A DNA stretch of 64,000 nt from Confluentibacter sediminis (lineage in GTDB: Bacteria > Bacteroidota > Bacteroidia > Flavobacteriales > Flavobacteriaceae): positions 62,001 through 126,000 of the forward strand of contig NZ_QKPO01000007.1 in the NCBI RefSeq assembly GCF_003258355.1, read 5' to 3'. Both the position numbers and the translations under genes were made by a program. The notes below the pieces were generated by a model, which was not told where the DNA came from, searched no databases, and saw only the letters and a list, made by a program, of their open reading frames with translations. Below, piece by piece: positions 27,456 through 36,343 of the stretch. How positions within the stretch are numbered: position 1 is the first letter of the stretch; every line of letters begins with the position of its first letter.

Positions 27456-28219
27456 TGCAGAAAAAGAAAAGAATTTTGCTTAAAGTGGGCTCCAATACGC
27501 TTACTAAAGAAACCGATAATATTTCAAGAGGTAAGATTGAGGATATGGCGAATCAAATCGCATATTTACAAGATGATTACGAGTTTATTATTGTGAGTTC
27601 TGGTGCCATTGCTGCTGCAAAGCAGTTTGTGAAATTGGAGAGTAAAGGGAAAGAGATTACTGTAAAACAGGCTTTGGCATCTATTGGTCAGCCCCATTTA
27701 ATCCGTATTTATCAAGAAATTTTTAGAGAAGCTGGCTTGTTAACCTCGCAATGCTTATTGTCATATTCAGATTTTGAAAAAGAACAAAGCAGAACCAATA
27801 TTATGAATACCATTAATGTGTTGGTAGATAATAATTACATCCCCATCATTAATGAAAACGATACGGTAGCAACCGATGAGATTAAGTTTGGGGATAATGA
27901 CAAATTAGGGGCTTTAACAGCCTCACTTTTAAGTGCCGATTTATTTATAATCGCCACAAACACCAATGGGATCTATACTAAAGAGTCTATGGAAAATGGT
28001 GTGCCAAAAACCATTGAGTTAGTGGAGGATTTTGAAGACTTATTAAAACAAGTAGTAAGTTCGAAATCAAAACACGGTAGTGGTGGGATGCTTTCTAAAA
28101 TAGAGGCAGCATCTGTTACCAAAAAAGCAAATATAGAAACGTGGATAGTCAATGGGTTGGAAGACAATTTCATGGTAAATGCCATGAATAACAAAGTGCC
28201 TTTTACCAAAATAAAATAA
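27455..28219 (+). CDS. proB: Glutamate 5-kinase, short form
   Basis: Phosphorylates glutamate at the start of proline synthesis. The start is placed at ATG 27455 (MQKKKRILLKVGSNTL), giving 254 residues. It has the amino-acid-kinase domain (VSSGAIAAAK, INENDTVATDEIKFGDNDKLGA, GSGGMLSKIEAA) and lacks the C-terminal PUA domain of E. coli ProB. It is coupled to proA by a one-base overlap and followed 7 bases later by argF'. Confidence 0.94.
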   Translation: MQKKKRILLKVGSNTLTKETDNISRGKIEDMANQIAYLQDDYEFIIVSSGAIAAAKQFVKLESKGKEITVKQALASIGQPHLIRIYQEIFREAGLLTSQCLLSYSDFEKEQSRTNIMNTINVLVDNNYIPIINENDTVATDEIKFGDNDKLGALTASLLSADLFIIATNTNGIYTKESMENGVPKTIELVEDFEDLLKQVVSSKSKHGSGGMLSKIEAASVTKKANIETWIVNGLEDNFMVNAMNNKVPFTKIK

Positions 28220-28226
28220 TATTAAT

Positions 28227-29165
28227 ATGAAGAATTACACCTCCATACACGATATAGACAATATACATTCTTGGATTGAAGAAGCTAAAATACTAAAAGC
28301 AAATCCTCTTAAATATGTCACTTTAGGCAAACATAAAACCATTGGGTTACTGTTTTTTAATTCTAGTTTGCGTACACGTTTGAGTACTCAAAAAGCCGCC
28401 TTGAATTTAGGTATGGATCCTATTGTGATGAATGTGTCTGGAGATGCATGGGGTATTGAATTTGGAGATGGAACGATTATGAATGGCAACACAGCAGAGC
28501 ACATTAAAGAAGCAGCTGCAGTGGTGTCTCAATATTGTGATATTATTGCGGTAAGAGCATTTCCAACATTGACAGATAAAGACAAAGACGAAAGTGAGCA
28601 AGTCATGAATGCTTTTGTAAAATATGCTTCTGTGCCTATTGTTAATATGGAAAGTGCTACTGGTCATCCATTACAAGGATTAACGGATGCGATTACTATT
28701 TCAGAATTTGCTAAAAAAGCAAGACCTAAAGTAGTTTTGAGTTGGGCGCCTCATGTAAAGGCTTTGCCGCATGCTGTCGCCAATAGTTTTGTTCAAGCCA
28801 TGCAAAAAATGGATGTTGAGTTTGTGATTACAAATCCAGAAGGTTATAATTTAAATCCAGAAATAACGGCAAATACCCCTATAATTCACAATCAAGAGGA
28901 GGCTTTTAAAGATGCCGATTTTGTCTATGTTAAAAATTGGAGTAGTTACAGTGATTATGGGAAAGTTTTGAATACAGATCCTAATTGGATGATTACCAAA
29001 GCAAAATTGGGTGATGCTAAATTCATGCATTGTTTGCCAGTTAGACGAAACGTAATTGTGGAAGATGCCGTTTTAGATAGCGATAGCTCTATTGTGATTC
29101 AACAAGCCAATAATAGAACGTATGCAGCTCAATTGGTATTGAAAAAAATATTGGAAAATGGCTAA
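28227..29165 (+). CDS. argF': N-acyl- (probably succinyl-) ornithine carbamoyltransferase
   Basis: Transfers carbamoyl to an N-acylornithine; it does not look like a plain ornithine carbamoyltransferase. It has 312 residues. The carbamoyl-phosphate loop is SSLRTRLS (46-53), then HPLQGLTDA and HCLPVRRN near the C-terminus. It resembles the Bacteroides fragilis succinylornithine and Xanthomonas acetylornithine enzymes. At the residue known to set acyl choice (Pro90 in the former, Glu92 in the latter) this protein has Ala90 (IMNGNTAEH). Small residues there favour succinyl, so succinylornithine is my best guess. It overlaps argB by 8 bases. Confidence 0.9.
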   Translation: MKNYTSIHDIDNIHSWIEEAKILKANPLKYVTLGKHKTIGLLFFNSSLRTRLSTQKAALNLGMDPIVMNVSGDAWGIEFGDGTIMNGNTAEHIKEAAAVVSQYCDIIAVRAFPTLTDKDKDESEQVMNAFVKYASVPIVNMESATGHPLQGLTDAITISEFAKKARPKVVLSWAPHVKALPHAVANSFVQAMQKMDVEFVITNPEGYNLNPEITANTPIIHNQEEAFKDADFVYVKNWSSYSDYGKVLNTDPNWMITKAKLGDAKFMHCLPVRRNVIVEDAVLDSDSSIVIQQANNRTYAAQLVLKKILENG

Positions 29166-29940
29166 AGAAAAACTGTCCATTGTAAAAATAGGAGGAAACA
29201 TTATTGAAGATGAACAGTCTTTAAATGATTTTTTAAAACTATTTGTTAACTTAAAAGGAAAGAAAATCTTAATCCATGGTGGAGGAAAACGTGCTACAAG
29301 TATTGCATCAAAATTAGGGATTGCATCTAAAATGGTGAATGGTAGACGTATTACCGATGCAGAAACATTGGAAGTGATTACCATGGTTTATGGTGGATTG
29401 GTAAACAAAAACATCGTAGCCAAATTACAAGCGTTACAAATTGATGCTATTGGATTAACCGGAGCCGATATTAATAGCATCACTTCAGAAAAAAGACCTA
29501 TTAAAGACGTTGATTTTGGTTTTGTCGGTGATGTTAAAAAAGTAGCTCATCATTCCATAGATAGATTAATTCATGCGAATTTCACACCTGTTTTTTGTGC
29601 TATTACACATGATGGTAAAGGACAATTATTGAACACAAACGCAGATACCATTACCTCACAAGTGGCCATTGGTATGAGTGCACTATACGAAACATCTATT
29701 TATTATTGTTTTGAATTAAATGGCGTTTTGAAAAATATAAATGATAAAAATTCAGTTATAAAACACATCGATTCAAATTTATATAAGGAATTATTGGAAC
29801 AGGGTATTATTGCTGATGGTATGCTGCCGAAGTTGGAAAATTGTTTCGATGCTTTAAAAAACGGTGTCAAAACCATAAATATGGGCAACACATCCATGTT
29901 GACCCAAGAAAATAATAATTTTACAAGAATAACTTTATAA
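29158..29940 (+). CDS. argB: N-acylglutamate kinase
   Basis: Phosphorylates acetyl- or succinylglutamate. It has 260 residues of the amino-acid-kinase fold. The N-terminal motif is VKIGGNIIED, the ATP/substrate loop is LIHGGGKRATSIASKLG, and LNTNADTITSQVA lies near the C-terminal part. The ATG overlaps the end of argF', and the argE ATG follows one base after the stop, so the three are tightly coupled. Confidence 0.94.
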   Translation: MAKEKLSIVKIGGNIIEDEQSLNDFLKLFVNLKGKKILIHGGGKRATSIASKLGIASKMVNGRRITDAETLEVITMVYGGLVNKNIVAKLQALQIDAIGLTGADINSITSEKRPIKDVDFGFVGDVKKVAHHSIDRLIHANFTPVFCAITHDGKGQLLNTNADTITSQVAIGMSALYETSIYYCFELNGVLKNINDKNSVIKHIDSNLYKELLEQGIIADGMLPKLENCFDALKNGVKTINMGNTSMLTQENNNFTRITL

Positions 29941-29941
29941 T

Positions 29942-31009
29942 ATGTCTATTCAAGAATTAACAAATGATGCTATATCGCTATTAAAACAATTAATAGAAAC
30001 ACCATCTTTTTCATCGGAAGAAGATGTTACGGCATCGCATATTGAAGCTTGGATGCAACGATATGATATTGATTATAAACGAACCCAAAACAATGTTTGG
30101 GCAGTCAATAAATATTTTGATGAAAGTAAGCCAAATATGTTGCTTAACTCACATCATGATACCGTAAAACCTAATACAGCCTACACCAAAGACCCTTTTA
30201 AAGCTATTGTTGAAGATGGCAAATTATACGGTTTGGGAAGTAATGATGCAGGTGGTTGTTTGGTGTCTTTAATAGCCACATTTACCTATTTTTATAATCA
30301 TAAAGACTTAAAATATAATTTAATTTTAGTCGCTTCCGCGGAAGAAGAAAGTAGCGGGCCAAACGGATTGAACAGTATGTTGAAAATCATTCCGAAGATT
30401 GATGTCGCCATAGTGGGCGAACCAACTTTGATGAATTTAGCAGTAGCCGAAAAAGGCTTGGTTGTTTTTGATGCCAAAGTAAAAGGAACGGCTAGCCATG
30501 CCGCACATCCAAATGATGATAATCCTATTTACAAACTGATTGACACCTTGCAATGGTTTAAAGATGTGAAGTTTGAAAAAAGTTCGGAAGCTTTGGGTGA
30601 TGTAAAATTAACCGTGACTCAAATTAATGCCGGAAAACAGCATAATGTGGTGCCAGCCGATGTGGAATTGGTCATTGATGTACGGGTAAATGATAAATAT
30701 ACCAATGCTGAGATTGCCGAATTTTTACAAAAAGAGGCACCGTGTTCTAGTATTGTGCCACGTAGTTTAAATTTAAACTCCTCATCCATTCCTGTGGAGC
30801 ATCCATTAGTGCAAGCAGGTATCGCGTTGGGTAGAACAACTTATGGCTCACCCACATTATCAGATCAAGCATGGTTGTCATGTAAATCATTAAAATTAGG
30901 GCCAGGTGATAGTCCGCGCTCACATTCAGCAGATGAATACATTCATTTGCATGAAATAGAAGAAGGTATTAAAATATATACCGAATTGTTGAATCGGGTA
31001 ATCGTTTAG
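29942..31009 (+). CDS. argE: M20 family N-acylornithine/acylcitrulline deacylase
   Basis: A zinc-dependent amidohydrolase that removes the acyl group from acylcitrulline or acylornithine. It has 355 residues. Metal ligands lie in LNSHHDTVKP and LGSNDAGGC, and the catalytic Glu pair is in ASAEEESSGPNG. A dimerisation domain sits in the middle (KGTASHAAHPNDDNP). With the argF' product using an acylated substrate, deacylation would come after carbamoylation, at acylcitrulline. The specificity is inference. Confidence 0.9.
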   Translation: MSIQELTNDAISLLKQLIETPSFSSEEDVTASHIEAWMQRYDIDYKRTQNNVWAVNKYFDESKPNMLLNSHHDTVKPNTAYTKDPFKAIVEDGKLYGLGSNDAGGCLVSLIATFTYFYNHKDLKYNLILVASAEEESSGPNGLNSMLKIIPKIDVAIVGEPTLMNLAVAEKGLVVFDAKVKGTASHAAHPNDDNPIYKLIDTLQWFKDVKFEKSSEALGDVKLTVTQINAGKQHNVVPADVELVIDVRVNDKYTNAEIAEFLQKEAPCSSIVPRSLNLNSSSIPVEHPLVQAGIALGRTTYGSPTLSDQAWLSCKSLKLGPGDSPRSHSADEYIHLHEIEEGIKIYTELLNRVIV

Positions 31010-31017
31010 CAGTTCTG

Positions 31018-31091
31018 TCATTCCTGAGAAAGCAGGAATCCATTTTTAAATACAAAAAATATAATTAGATTCCTGCCTACGCAGGAATGAG
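31018..31091. repeat. Paired ATTCCTG inverted repeats between argE and argH
   Basis: Two hairpins (ATTCCTG-AGAAAG-CAGGAAT, and ATTCCTGC-CTAC-GCAGGAAT) lie about 30 bases apart. Together they form a larger inverted repeat from TCATTCCTG to CAGGAATGA. It resembles the elements at 8202 and 37476. It may stabilise or process the operon mRNA, or be a small non-coding mobile repeat. Confidence 0.75.
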
Positions 31092-31106
31092 AAAAAGATC
31101 AAAAAA

Positions 31107-32381
31107 ATGAAACTCTGGGATAAAGGCATATCAATCGATAAAAAAATAGAACAATTCACTGTCGGAAACGATAGGGAAATTGACATTCATTTAGCAAAAT
31201 ATGATGTTATTGCATCTAAAGCGCATGCTAAAATGCTTCAAAAAATCGGCATTTTAACAGCTAATGAATTAATTGATTTATTGGGAGGTTTAAAAAAAAT
31301 ACAAAATCAAATTGAAGAAGGACGTTTTATTATTGAAGCTCAATTTGAAGATGTACATTCTAAAATCGAATTTGAATTGACAAAAACACTTGGAGAAGTC
31401 GGAAAAAAAATCCATACAGCACGTTCACGAAACGATCAAGTTTTAGTCGCGCTTCACTTATACTATAAAGAGAATTTAGGTATTGTAAAACAAAAAACAA
31501 AAACACTTTTTGAAACGCTTTTAGGCTTAGCAGATACTTATAAAAATAAAGTGCTTCCAGGATATACACATTTGCAGGTTGCTATGCCATCATCATTCGG
31601 ATTATGGTTTTCAGCCTATGCTGAGCTTATGATTGATGATGTGTATTTGTTAAACGCGGCTATAAAAACAGTAGACCAAAATCCATTAGGGTCTGCTGCT
31701 GGTTATGGCAGCTCATTCCCAATCGATAGAGAGTTCACTACAAAAGAAATGGATTTTTCTACCATGAAATATAATGTGGTGGCAGCACAAATGGGGCGAG
31801 GGAAAAATGAACGTACTATTGCAGCTGCTTTGGGTGGTTTAAGTAATACAATGGCACGTTTCGCCATGGATGTGTGTTTGTATATGAGTCAGAATTTCGG
31901 ATTTATTTCTTTTCCCGATGAATTGACTACGGGGAGTAGCATCATGCCACATAAGAAGAATCCAGATGTTTTTGAATTAATCAGAGGAAAATGCAATAAA
32001 ATACAAGCACTTCAAACCGAAATGATTTTAATAACCAACAATTTACCAAGTGGTTATCACAGAGATTTTCAGTTATTAAAGGAAAACATGATTGCCGCTT
32101 TTGAAGAAATAAAAGATATTCTAGACATCTTTAATTACTCTATTCAACAAGTAATTGTAAAAGATATTAATGTAAATAGCGATTTATATAAATATCTATT
32201 TACTGTAGATAATATTAATACCTTGGTGGTTGAGGGACAGAGTTTTAGAGAAGCTTATCAAAAAATTGGTGGACAAGTGCAAAATGGTACCTACAAACCA
32301 GATATGTCTAAGAAACATACCCATGTTGGCAGTATTCATAATTTGTGTTTAGATAAAATTAAAAATAAATTTCCTGAGTAA
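31107..32381 (+). CDS. argH: Argininosuccinate lyase
   Basis: Cleaves argininosuccinate to arginine and fumarate. It has 424 residues. The superfamily signature GSSIMPHKKNPDVFELIRG carries the catalytic Ser region, and HTARSRNDQV and GYTHLQVAMPSS are further active-site blocks. It closes the arginine pathway of this operon, 97 bases after argE across a repeat. Confidence 0.96.
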   Translation: MKLWDKGISIDKKIEQFTVGNDREIDIHLAKYDVIASKAHAKMLQKIGILTANELIDLLGGLKKIQNQIEEGRFIIEAQFEDVHSKIEFELTKTLGEVGKKIHTARSRNDQVLVALHLYYKENLGIVKQKTKTLFETLLGLADTYKNKVLPGYTHLQVAMPSSFGLWFSAYAELMIDDVYLLNAAIKTVDQNPLGSAAGYGSSFPIDREFTTKEMDFSTMKYNVVAAQMGRGKNERTIAAALGGLSNTMARFAMDVCLYMSQNFGFISFPDELTTGSSIMPHKKNPDVFELIRGKCNKIQALQTEMILITNNLPSGYHRDFQLLKENMIAAFEEIKDILDIFNYSIQQVIVKDINVNSDLYKYLFTVDNINTLVVEGQSFREAYQKIGGQVQNGTYKPDMSKKHTHVGSIHNLCLDKIKNKFPE

Positions 32382-32400
32382 ATAGTCTTTATTACACTAT

Positions 32401-32757
32401 ATGTACAATTCCGTAGAAGTAAAACAATCACCATTACATGGTAAAGGCGTTTTTGCCACTCGGAACATTGCAAAAGGAGAATTGTTAGCCACATGCGACA
32501 TGGCACTTATTCATGTGAATGATAACTTACCTGAAAATTTAGCCACACTTCAATTTCCTTGGTCAGAGGACTATGATGCTATTTGCTTGAGTCATGTAGG
32601 TAGCTTTTTTAATCATAACAGTGAACCAACTGCAGAAGTTAAAGATCGTGATTTTGTTAATCTCATTAAGACATTTGTAGCTAAAACAGATATTGAAAAA
32701 GGGAAAGAAATCACCATTTATTATAATGATGCTTTTGAGGATTTTGTCGGTAAATAA
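32401..32757 (+). CDS. SET domain protein
   Basis: A 118-residue stand-alone SET domain. LHGKGVFATRNIAKGELL is the N-terminal SET block, and FFNHNSEPTAEV plus GKEITIYYND match the pseudoknot NHS and C-terminal GEELTxxY blocks that bind SAM and lysine. It may methylate a protein lysine, but bacterial targets of such small SET proteins are mostly unknown. It lies 19 bases after argH, so it may be read with the operon without sharing its function. Confidence 0.85.
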   Translation: MYNSVEVKQSPLHGKGVFATRNIAKGELLATCDMALIHVNDNLPENLATLQFPWSEDYDAICLSHVGSFFNHNSEPTAEVKDRDFVNLIKTFVAKTDIEKGKEITIYYNDAFEDFVGK

Positions 32758-32779
32758 TATGTTTTAATTTTTGAACGGA

Positions 32780-33751
32780 ATGAAAATAAAAATTGACAAA
32801 TTTGTCTTATTCATTATAGGTGTCATTGTTATTGCTTACTTTTTTCCACAATGGGGAACAAAAGATAGTCCTATTCCTTTGGATACTATAAGCACTGTTG
32901 GGATTTCATTAATTTTCTTTTTTTACGGACTTAAATTAAGTCCAGACAAATTAAAAGCGGGACTCAAAAACTGGAAATTACACATTTTGGTACAGGCGTC
33001 TACTTTTTTAATTTTTCCGCTAATTGTTTTATTGTTTAGGCCTGTTTTGCAAACAGAAGAGCAAGAAACCATGTGGCTGGCGTTCTTCTTTTTAGCCGCT
33101 TTGCCATCAACGGTATCCTCATCGGTGGTTATGGTGTCTATGGCTAAAGGCAATGTGCCGGCGGCCATATTTAATGCCAGTATTTCCGGTATCATTGGTA
33201 TTGCTATTACACCGTTATGGATGGGATTGTTTGTGCATGATGTGCAAACAGATTTCGATTTTACAGAAATCTATACAAAACTCATTCTGCAAATTATTTT
33301 TCCGGTTATTTTAGGAATCCTGTTACAGCGGTTTTTAGGGGCTTTTGCACATAAACACAGTAATAAGCTGACCGTATTTGATAAATCCATTATATTACTT
33401 ATTATTTATAAGAGTTTTGCCGAATCGTTTGATGAACATATATTTAGTTCGGTATCCATTTTAGATTTGCTAGGCCTTTTTATTGGCGTTATTATATTGT
33501 TCTTTATAGCATTCTTCTTAACAGATTTTATAGCTAAAAAATTAGGGTTTAATAAGGAAGACGAAATTACTGCACAATTTTGCGGTACCAAAAAATCCTT
33601 AGTGCATGGTACTGTTTTTTCTAAAATACTTTTTGGAAATTCAGCAACTATAGGCATTATTTTGTTGCCACTGATGTTATTTCATGCCATTCAAATTTTA
33701 ATTATTAGTGTGATTGCTTCAAAATTGGCAAAGCGAAACATAGAGATTTAA
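32780..33751 (+). CDS. SBF-like (YfeH-type) membrane transporter
   Basis: A membrane protein of 323 residues with about nine or ten hydrophobic segments, of the bile acid:sodium symporter-like family (PF13593 type). Conserved pieces are SLIFFFYGLKLSPDKL, AALPSTVSSSVVMVSMAKGN and FCGTKKSLVHG. The start is set at ATG 32780 rather than the TTG at 32771. The substrate is unknown: probably an organic anion with sodium, not necessarily bile acids. It is the last gene in this direction before a hairpin repeat. Confidence 0.87.
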   Translation: MKIKIDKFVLFIIGVIVIAYFFPQWGTKDSPIPLDTISTVGISLIFFFYGLKLSPDKLKAGLKNWKLHILVQASTFLIFPLIVLLFRPVLQTEEQETMWLAFFFLAALPSTVSSSVVMVSMAKGNVPAAIFNASISGIIGIAITPLWMGLFVHDVQTDFDFTEIYTKLILQIIFPVILGILLQRFLGAFAHKHSNKLTVFDKSIILLIIYKSFAESFDEHIFSSVSILDLLGLFIGVIILFFIAFFLTDFIAKKLGFNKEDEITAQFCGTKKSLVHGTVFSKILFGNSATIGIILLPLMLFHAIQILIISVIASKLAKRNIEI

Positions 33752-33755
33752 TATC

Positions 33756-33807
33756 ATGTCACTTCGAGTGAATGTATGGCCATACGCCATACATTTGTAT
33801 CGAGAAG
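33756..33807 (+). repeat. TTCGAGTG/TATCGAGAA hairpin repeat, copy 4
   Basis: ATGTCACTTCGAGTG, stem AATGTATGGC, loop CATAC, stem GCCATACATT, then TGTATCGAGAAG. The flanks match copies 3 and 5 almost exactly. The 10-bp perfect stem is unrelated in sequence to theirs. Confidence 0.8.
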
Positions 33808-33929
33808 CTTCATGGATTAAAACGGTATCAATCTAATTTGTATCGAAAATTATAGAACTACTAATAAAGAACTTGAGATAGGATTTCAATTTACTTTCCT
33901 TTATATTTAGTGTTTTAAAATCAACGGTC

Positions 33930-34847
33930 ATGTCTTTAAAAGAAACCTTTCTAACCATTTGTTTATCTTTTGTTATGCTACATAGTTTTGCTCAATACGA
34001 AATGATTCCCTTGTGGGATGGCAACGTTCCTAATTCTGTAATCTCTGATGAAGTAGAAATGATTAGAAGAGGTGATGTGCTTTACGTTTCATTGGTGCAA
34101 ACTCCAACATTGGAAGTCCATTTACCAACAAAACGACACGCTACAGGGCGGTCTGTTATTATTTGTCCAGGTGGAGGCTATGTGAATTTGGTGTACGATT
34201 GGGAGGGTACCGATATTGCCAAATGGTTCAACTCAAAAGGCATTGCGGCATTTGTTTTAAAATCAAGGTTGCCCAATTCAAAATCAATAAAAGTGTCTTA
34301 CGAAGCACCTTTGCAAGATGCCCAACGTGCCATGCGTATTGTGAGGTCGCAAGCGGACAAATGGGGCATAGACCCCAATAAAATAGGTATTATGGGTTTT
34401 TCGGCAGGTGGGCATTTAGCCTCTACTTTGGGAACGCAATTTAGCAAACCAAATAACTTTAAAGAATCGGCTATCGATACGGTGTCTGCGCGTCCAGATT
34501 TTATGGTATTAATATATCCTGTGATTACTATGAAGTCCGATTATACACATGGAGGTTCCAGAAATAGTTTGTTAGGAAATAATCCGAGCAACGATTTGGT
34601 CAATCAATATTCCAATGAATTACAAGTTACTGAAAATACACCGCCAACGTTTTTAGTGCATTCTGAAGATGATGGTGCTGTGCCTGTTGAAAACAGTTTG
34701 CAACTATATAAAGCCTTAAAAGATAAAGGCATTAAAACAGAGATGCATTTGTACCCTTATGGTGGCCATGGCTATAGTTTGGCTTTAGGAAAAGGCCATT
34801 TAGAAACCTGGACAGATAGATTGTACGATTGGTTGAAGAGTTTGTAG
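33930..34847 (+). CDS. Secreted alpha/beta hydrolase (acetylxylan-esterase-like)
   Basis: A 305-residue serine esterase with an N-terminal signal peptide (TFLTICLSFVMLHSFAQ). The oxyanion motif is CPGGGYVNLVYDWEG, the nucleophile Ser is in IMGFSAGGHLAST, Asp in HSEDDGAVPVE and His in YPYGGHGYS, so the triad is complete. Related proteins deacetylate xylan or other sugars. The next gene encodes a related esterase 124 bases on. The carbohydrate target is unknown. Confidence 0.88.
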   Translation: MSLKETFLTICLSFVMLHSFAQYEMIPLWDGNVPNSVISDEVEMIRRGDVLYVSLVQTPTLEVHLPTKRHATGRSVIICPGGGYVNLVYDWEGTDIAKWFNSKGIAAFVLKSRLPNSKSIKVSYEAPLQDAQRAMRIVRSQADKWGIDPNKIGIMGFSAGGHLASTLGTQFSKPNNFKESAIDTVSARPDFMVLIYPVITMKSDYTHGGSRNSLLGNNPSNDLVNQYSNELQVTENTPPTFLVHSEDDGAVPVENSLQLYKALKDKGIKTEMHLYPYGGHGYSLALGKGHLETWTDRLYDWLKSL

Positions 34848-34924
34848 GTTTTATAAGATTCTAATTTTCAGTTTTATATCATATATTTTTAATTGAATTC
34901 ATGAGGAAAATTGACTACTTTAGT

Positions 34925-34960
34925 TAGCTATATGTCCTTTTTTGTAATGATATAGCTAAA
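34925..34960. promoter_or_regulatory. 10-bp inverted repeat before the second esterase gene
   Basis: TTAGCTATAT (34925-34934) and ATATAGCTAA (34951-34960) are perfect inverted repeats with a 16-base spacer, 12 bases before the ATG at 34972. It could be an operator or a small mRNA hairpin. Confidence 0.45.
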
Positions 34961-34971
34961 TATTTATACTC

Positions 34972-36231
34972 ATGAAACCAACTAACCAATTTATTTACCT
35001 TCTTTTATTTTTAATATCATCAACTACTTTTGGGCAACAATTGGAAGCCCCTATTGTATTATGGCCCAATGGTGCGCCTGGAGCTACTGGTACTAGTGAT
35101 GAAGATAAACCAGCAATTATTCCATTTATTCCGGATTCAAATAAGCGCAATGGAGCAGCTGTATTAGTAGTGCCAGGTGGTGGATTTACCATTCGAGCAG
35201 TAGATCATGAAGGTGTTTTGGTAGCACAGTGGTTAAAAGAACACGGCATTACAGCATTTTTGTTACGTTACAGATTGCGCCCTATTTACACACGAGAGCA
35301 TTGGGTACATGATGGTAAACGTGCTATGCAATACATTCGGGCGCATGCCGACGATTACCATATTTCTACAAATCGTGTTGGAACTGTTGCTTTCTCGGCA
35401 GGAGCCGATTTAATAGCAGATATGTCTTTAAATCCTTTGGAGTCCCAGCCTAATTCGACAGATTTATTAGACCATATGCCATCCAAACCCAATTTTATGA
35501 TTTTGGGTTATGGTTCTTCACGGCTTCCAGATTCTTTAGATAATACTACTATTGCTAAATTACCACCAACCTTTATGTATGGTACGGTAGAAGATAGGGG
35601 CAGTCAAAATGGGATGTTAAATATGTACACTAGATTATATCAGGCAGGAGCTTCTGTAGAAGCTCATTTTTTCAGATATGGTATACACGGAACTGGTTTT
35701 GCGGTAGGCGATCCTGTTTTAGGAGAATGGAAGCATTTGCTTTATAACTGGATGTGGGCTGGTGGTTTCTTAACTGAAAAACCACAAATTGAGTTAAACG
35801 GTGTAGTGAAATTGAACGGCGAGCCACTTAAAAAAGGCATGATTATTTTGATGCCGATTGAAAATAAAAACAATCCGCCAGTTGTGGTTTATATCAATAA
35901 TACGGGAACAGGTGAATTGGGACGATTTTCTGTACCAAAAGACCAAGGACCCGTTCAAGGAAAGTATAAAGTGGAAGTAAGGCAAGATGCCACGCGTTGG
36001 ACTAGCAACTCTCGAGACCCTTTTATGATAAACATGATGCAAAAACAACGTAAACACGAACTTACCGAAACCGATATTAAAGCGTGGAGTGATTACATAC
36101 GCAAGCGCGATTTATCGCCAAGTATTTATAACCAAGTAGTTTATTCTCATACATATCCTAATGATACAGAAGATTATGTGTTAACTATTGAAGAAGGTAA
36201 AGAGATTTTGGTTGAGGTTTTTAGTGAATAG
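34972..36231 (+). CDS. Secreted esterase with C-terminal beta-sandwich domain
   Basis: A 419-residue protein with signal peptide (FIYLLLFLISSTTFGQQ). Residues 20-260 form an alpha/beta hydrolase: VVPGGGFTIRAVDHEG (oxyanion), VAFSAGADLIAD (Ser; the usual second Gly is Ala-Asp) and HFFRYGIHGTGFA (His). Residues 270-400 look like a small beta-sandwich of the carboxypeptidase-regulatory type (GVVKLNGEPLKKGMIILMP, RFSVPKDQG). It pairs with the preceding esterase, from which it differs in the tail. Probable role in hemicellulose or acetyl-sugar breakdown. Confidence 0.82.
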   Translation: MKPTNQFIYLLLFLISSTTFGQQLEAPIVLWPNGAPGATGTSDEDKPAIIPFIPDSNKRNGAAVLVVPGGGFTIRAVDHEGVLVAQWLKEHGITAFLLRYRLRPIYTREHWVHDGKRAMQYIRAHADDYHISTNRVGTVAFSAGADLIADMSLNPLESQPNSTDLLDHMPSKPNFMILGYGSSRLPDSLDNTTIAKLPPTFMYGTVEDRGSQNGMLNMYTRLYQAGASVEAHFFRYGIHGTGFAVGDPVLGEWKHLLYNWMWAGGFLTEKPQIELNGVVKLNGEPLKKGMIILMPIENKNNPPVVVYINNTGTGELGRFSVPKDQGPVQGKYKVEVRQDATRWTSNSRDPFMINMMQKQRKHELTETDIKAWSDYIRKRDLSPSIYNQVVYSHTYPNDTEDYVLTIEEGKEILVEVFSE

Positions 36232-36273
36232 AAAACAGATCGAATAAAGAACTTTCCAAATAACCAAAATTAA

Positions 36274-36303
36274 AAAAGCGCAACTTGGTTAGAGTGCGCT
36301 TTT
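36274..36303. terminator. Terminator between the esterase and leuB
   Basis: AAAAGCGCA and TGCGCTTTT form a 9-bp stem with a 12-base loop between two convergent genes; A and T runs serve both strands. Confidence 0.85.
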
Positions 36304-36343
36304 AAGGATCCCGAATTATACTTTTGGTGACTAACTCAAATAA

